Assembly (NCBI GenBank): GCA_012032965.1
Contig: JAAUPT010000057.1
Span: 1 to 8,283 of the forward strand
Source: Nitrospira sp.
Lineage (GTDB): Bacteria; Nitrospirota; Nitrospiria; Nitrospirales; Nitrospiraceae
Reading direction: 5' to 3'
Length of the DNA: 8,283 nt
Shown: positions 7,169 through 8,283 of the stretch, piece after piece
Position numbering within the stretch: the first letter of the stretch is position 1
Layout: each line of letters opens with the position of its first letter
The notes under the pieces: model-generated
The model's input: only the letters and a program-made list of their open reading frames with translations
What the model was told of the DNA's origin: nothing
The model's database searches: none
Made by a program: the position numbers and the translations under genes

Positions 7169-8283
7169 ATGATCAGAGAGTTGGAACAATATCGCGAGGT
7201 GGCTCCGAAGGGGACCATCGACTTCTTATATCGATTAAGTGATCTGGTGCAGGGCAAGAGGTTTCTCCATGTCAGCGCCGTACGCTACGGCGGCGGGATG
7301 GCTGAAATCTTACGACGGATCGTGCCCATCATGAAGGCAATGGGAACCGAGGCGCGCTGGGAAGTCATTGCCGGCACGCAGGAGTTCACCGATGTCACGC
7401 GCCGGATTACCGACGGTTTGCAAGGACGTGAGGAAACCATTACCGACGAGATGTACCAGATTTATCTGGACGTCAACGCCAGGAATGCCAAGGTCTTGGA
7501 TCTCGACGCAGATCTCGTTTTTGTCCACGATCCGCAACCTGCTGCGCTCGTCGATCATCGTAAAGGTGGCAAGTGGGTCTGGCGTTGCCATTTGGATGCC
7601 GGTCTGCCTCATCGCCGGGTCTGGAGTCTGTTTCGTCGACACGTGTTGAAATATGACGCGGCTGTCTTTTCGCTGCCTGGATTTGCGCAGCGTCTGCCGA
7701 TTCCGAAGTTTTTGCTCTACCCCTCAATCGATCCACTGACGGAAAAGAACCGCGAACTCTCACGCGCCGAGATCACGAAGGTACTCGATCAATTCGGAAT
7801 CGCCCGAGGGAAACCGATACTCCTGCAAGTCGCGCGTTTTGACCGGTTCAAGGACCAGATCGGCACAATTCGCGCCTACCGAATGGCGAAGAAACACCAC
7901 CATTGTCAGCTGGTCTTGGCCGGCAGCGGTGTGCTGCATGATCCGGAAGGTGAGGCCGTGCTGGCCGAGGTGCAGCAGGCGGCGGAGAATGATCCGGACA
8001 TTCATATCCTCCAGTTGCCGCCAGAGGCCGACCGCGAAATCAACGCATTGCAGCGAGGCGCCTCGATTGTCATCCAAAAGGCCCTCAAAGAGGGATTTGG
8101 AGTGACCGTATCCGAGGCAATGTGGAAGGGAAAGCCGGTCATCGGGGGAACCGCCGGCGGGTGTCCACCAGATTCGTGAATGAGGCGACCGGGTTCGTCG
8201 TTCGATTCCGTTTGAACGGTGGCCGCTTTCCGAATCCGCTATCTCCTGAACAATCCCGGCGTGATGAATCGGATGGGCGCGAT
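7169..8283 (+). CDS. treT: TreT-like GT4 glycosyltransferase (trehalose synthase from NDP-glucose and glucose), 3' end outside window, frame broken near the end
   Basis: TreT makes trehalose from an NDP-glucose and glucose (GT4, EC 2.4.1.245); its close relative is trehalose phosphorylase, which cannot be fully excluded. From ATG 7169 the intact frame covers about 331 conserved residues: HVSAVRYGGGMAEIL (34-48) at the acceptor-side loop, FVHDPQPAAL (118-127), WRCHLDAGLP (138-147), LLYPSIDPL (182-190), then the second Rossmann domain with QVARFDRFKDQ (220-230; Arg223 and Lys228 expected at the nucleotide phosphates), DPEGE (258-262), INALQRGASIVIQKALKEGFG (291-311) and the EX7E pair Glu308 and Glu316. 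The frame meets a TGA at 8177-8179, but VNEATGFVV and later RIRYLLNNPGVMNRMGA continue in other frames to the window edge. Full length is usually a little over 400 residues. It sits 169 bases after treS and would feed that enzyme with trehalose. Confidence 0.85.
8156..8220 (+). other. Two or more frame breaks in the 3' part of treT
   Basis: After IGGTAGG (ending about 8161) the original frame runs into a TGA at 8177. A one-base loss near GGCGGG (8156-8161) opens VNEATGFVV in a second frame to about 8202. From about 8216 TVAAFRIRYLLNNPG reads in the original frame again, with a TGA at 8213-8215 just before. At least two indels, and possibly a further substitution, are needed in this last stretch. 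Confidence 0.65.

Noticed and set aside
1..8283. CRISPR arrays, tRNA or rRNA genes, insertion sequences, phage or defence genes
   Set aside because: No regularly spaced repeats, cloverleaf-like segments, transposase motifs or terminal inverted repeats were seen; the window is filled by metabolic genes.

Overview
This window is a compact, same-strand (+) cluster of trehalose and alpha-glucan metabolism genes from a bacterium of moderately high GC. Gene order is glgE (3' part) - mak (maltokinase) - a GH15 glycosidase - a small uncharacterised protein (probably the DUF5752 family) - treS (trehalose synthase) - treT-like GT4 glycosyltransferase (5' part). Protein style and gene order fit a Nitrospira-type organism. 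That lineage call is inference from remembered family resemblance and needs a database search.

Layout: 1-1169 is the C-terminal part of GlgE, with all three catalytic acids visible. 1181-2751 is maltokinase. 2775-4597 is the GH15 enzyme. 4627-5295 (or from 4600) is the uncharacterised protein, which on reading proves to be an internal duplication of a roughly 100-residue unit. 5321-6999 is TreS. 7000-7168 is the only sizeable gap and holds no convincing gene. 7169 to the end is the TreT-like enzyme, running off the window. Gaps between the first five genes are about 11-29 bases, each with a purine-rich ribosome binding site, so they look like one operon. The 169-base gap before treT could hold an internal control point.

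How the genes fit together: TreT joins an NDP-glucose and glucose into trehalose; TreS isomerises trehalose to maltose; Mak uses ATP to make maltose-1-phosphate; GlgE adds maltosyl units to an alpha-1,4-glucan; GH15 can release glucose from glucan or trehalose and feed it back to TreT. This is the established GlgE pathway plus a synthetic entry (TreT) and a hydrolytic exit (GH15). The branching enzyme GlgB is not in view. The duplicated small protein is the one member with no known role.

Four of the six genes (mak, GH15, treS, treT) carry a reading-frame break. At each primary break the sequence behaves as if one base were missing, and strongly conserved protein continues in the other frame. 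The simplest reading is sequence or assembly error in otherwise functional genes, so each is annotated as one CDS across its break.
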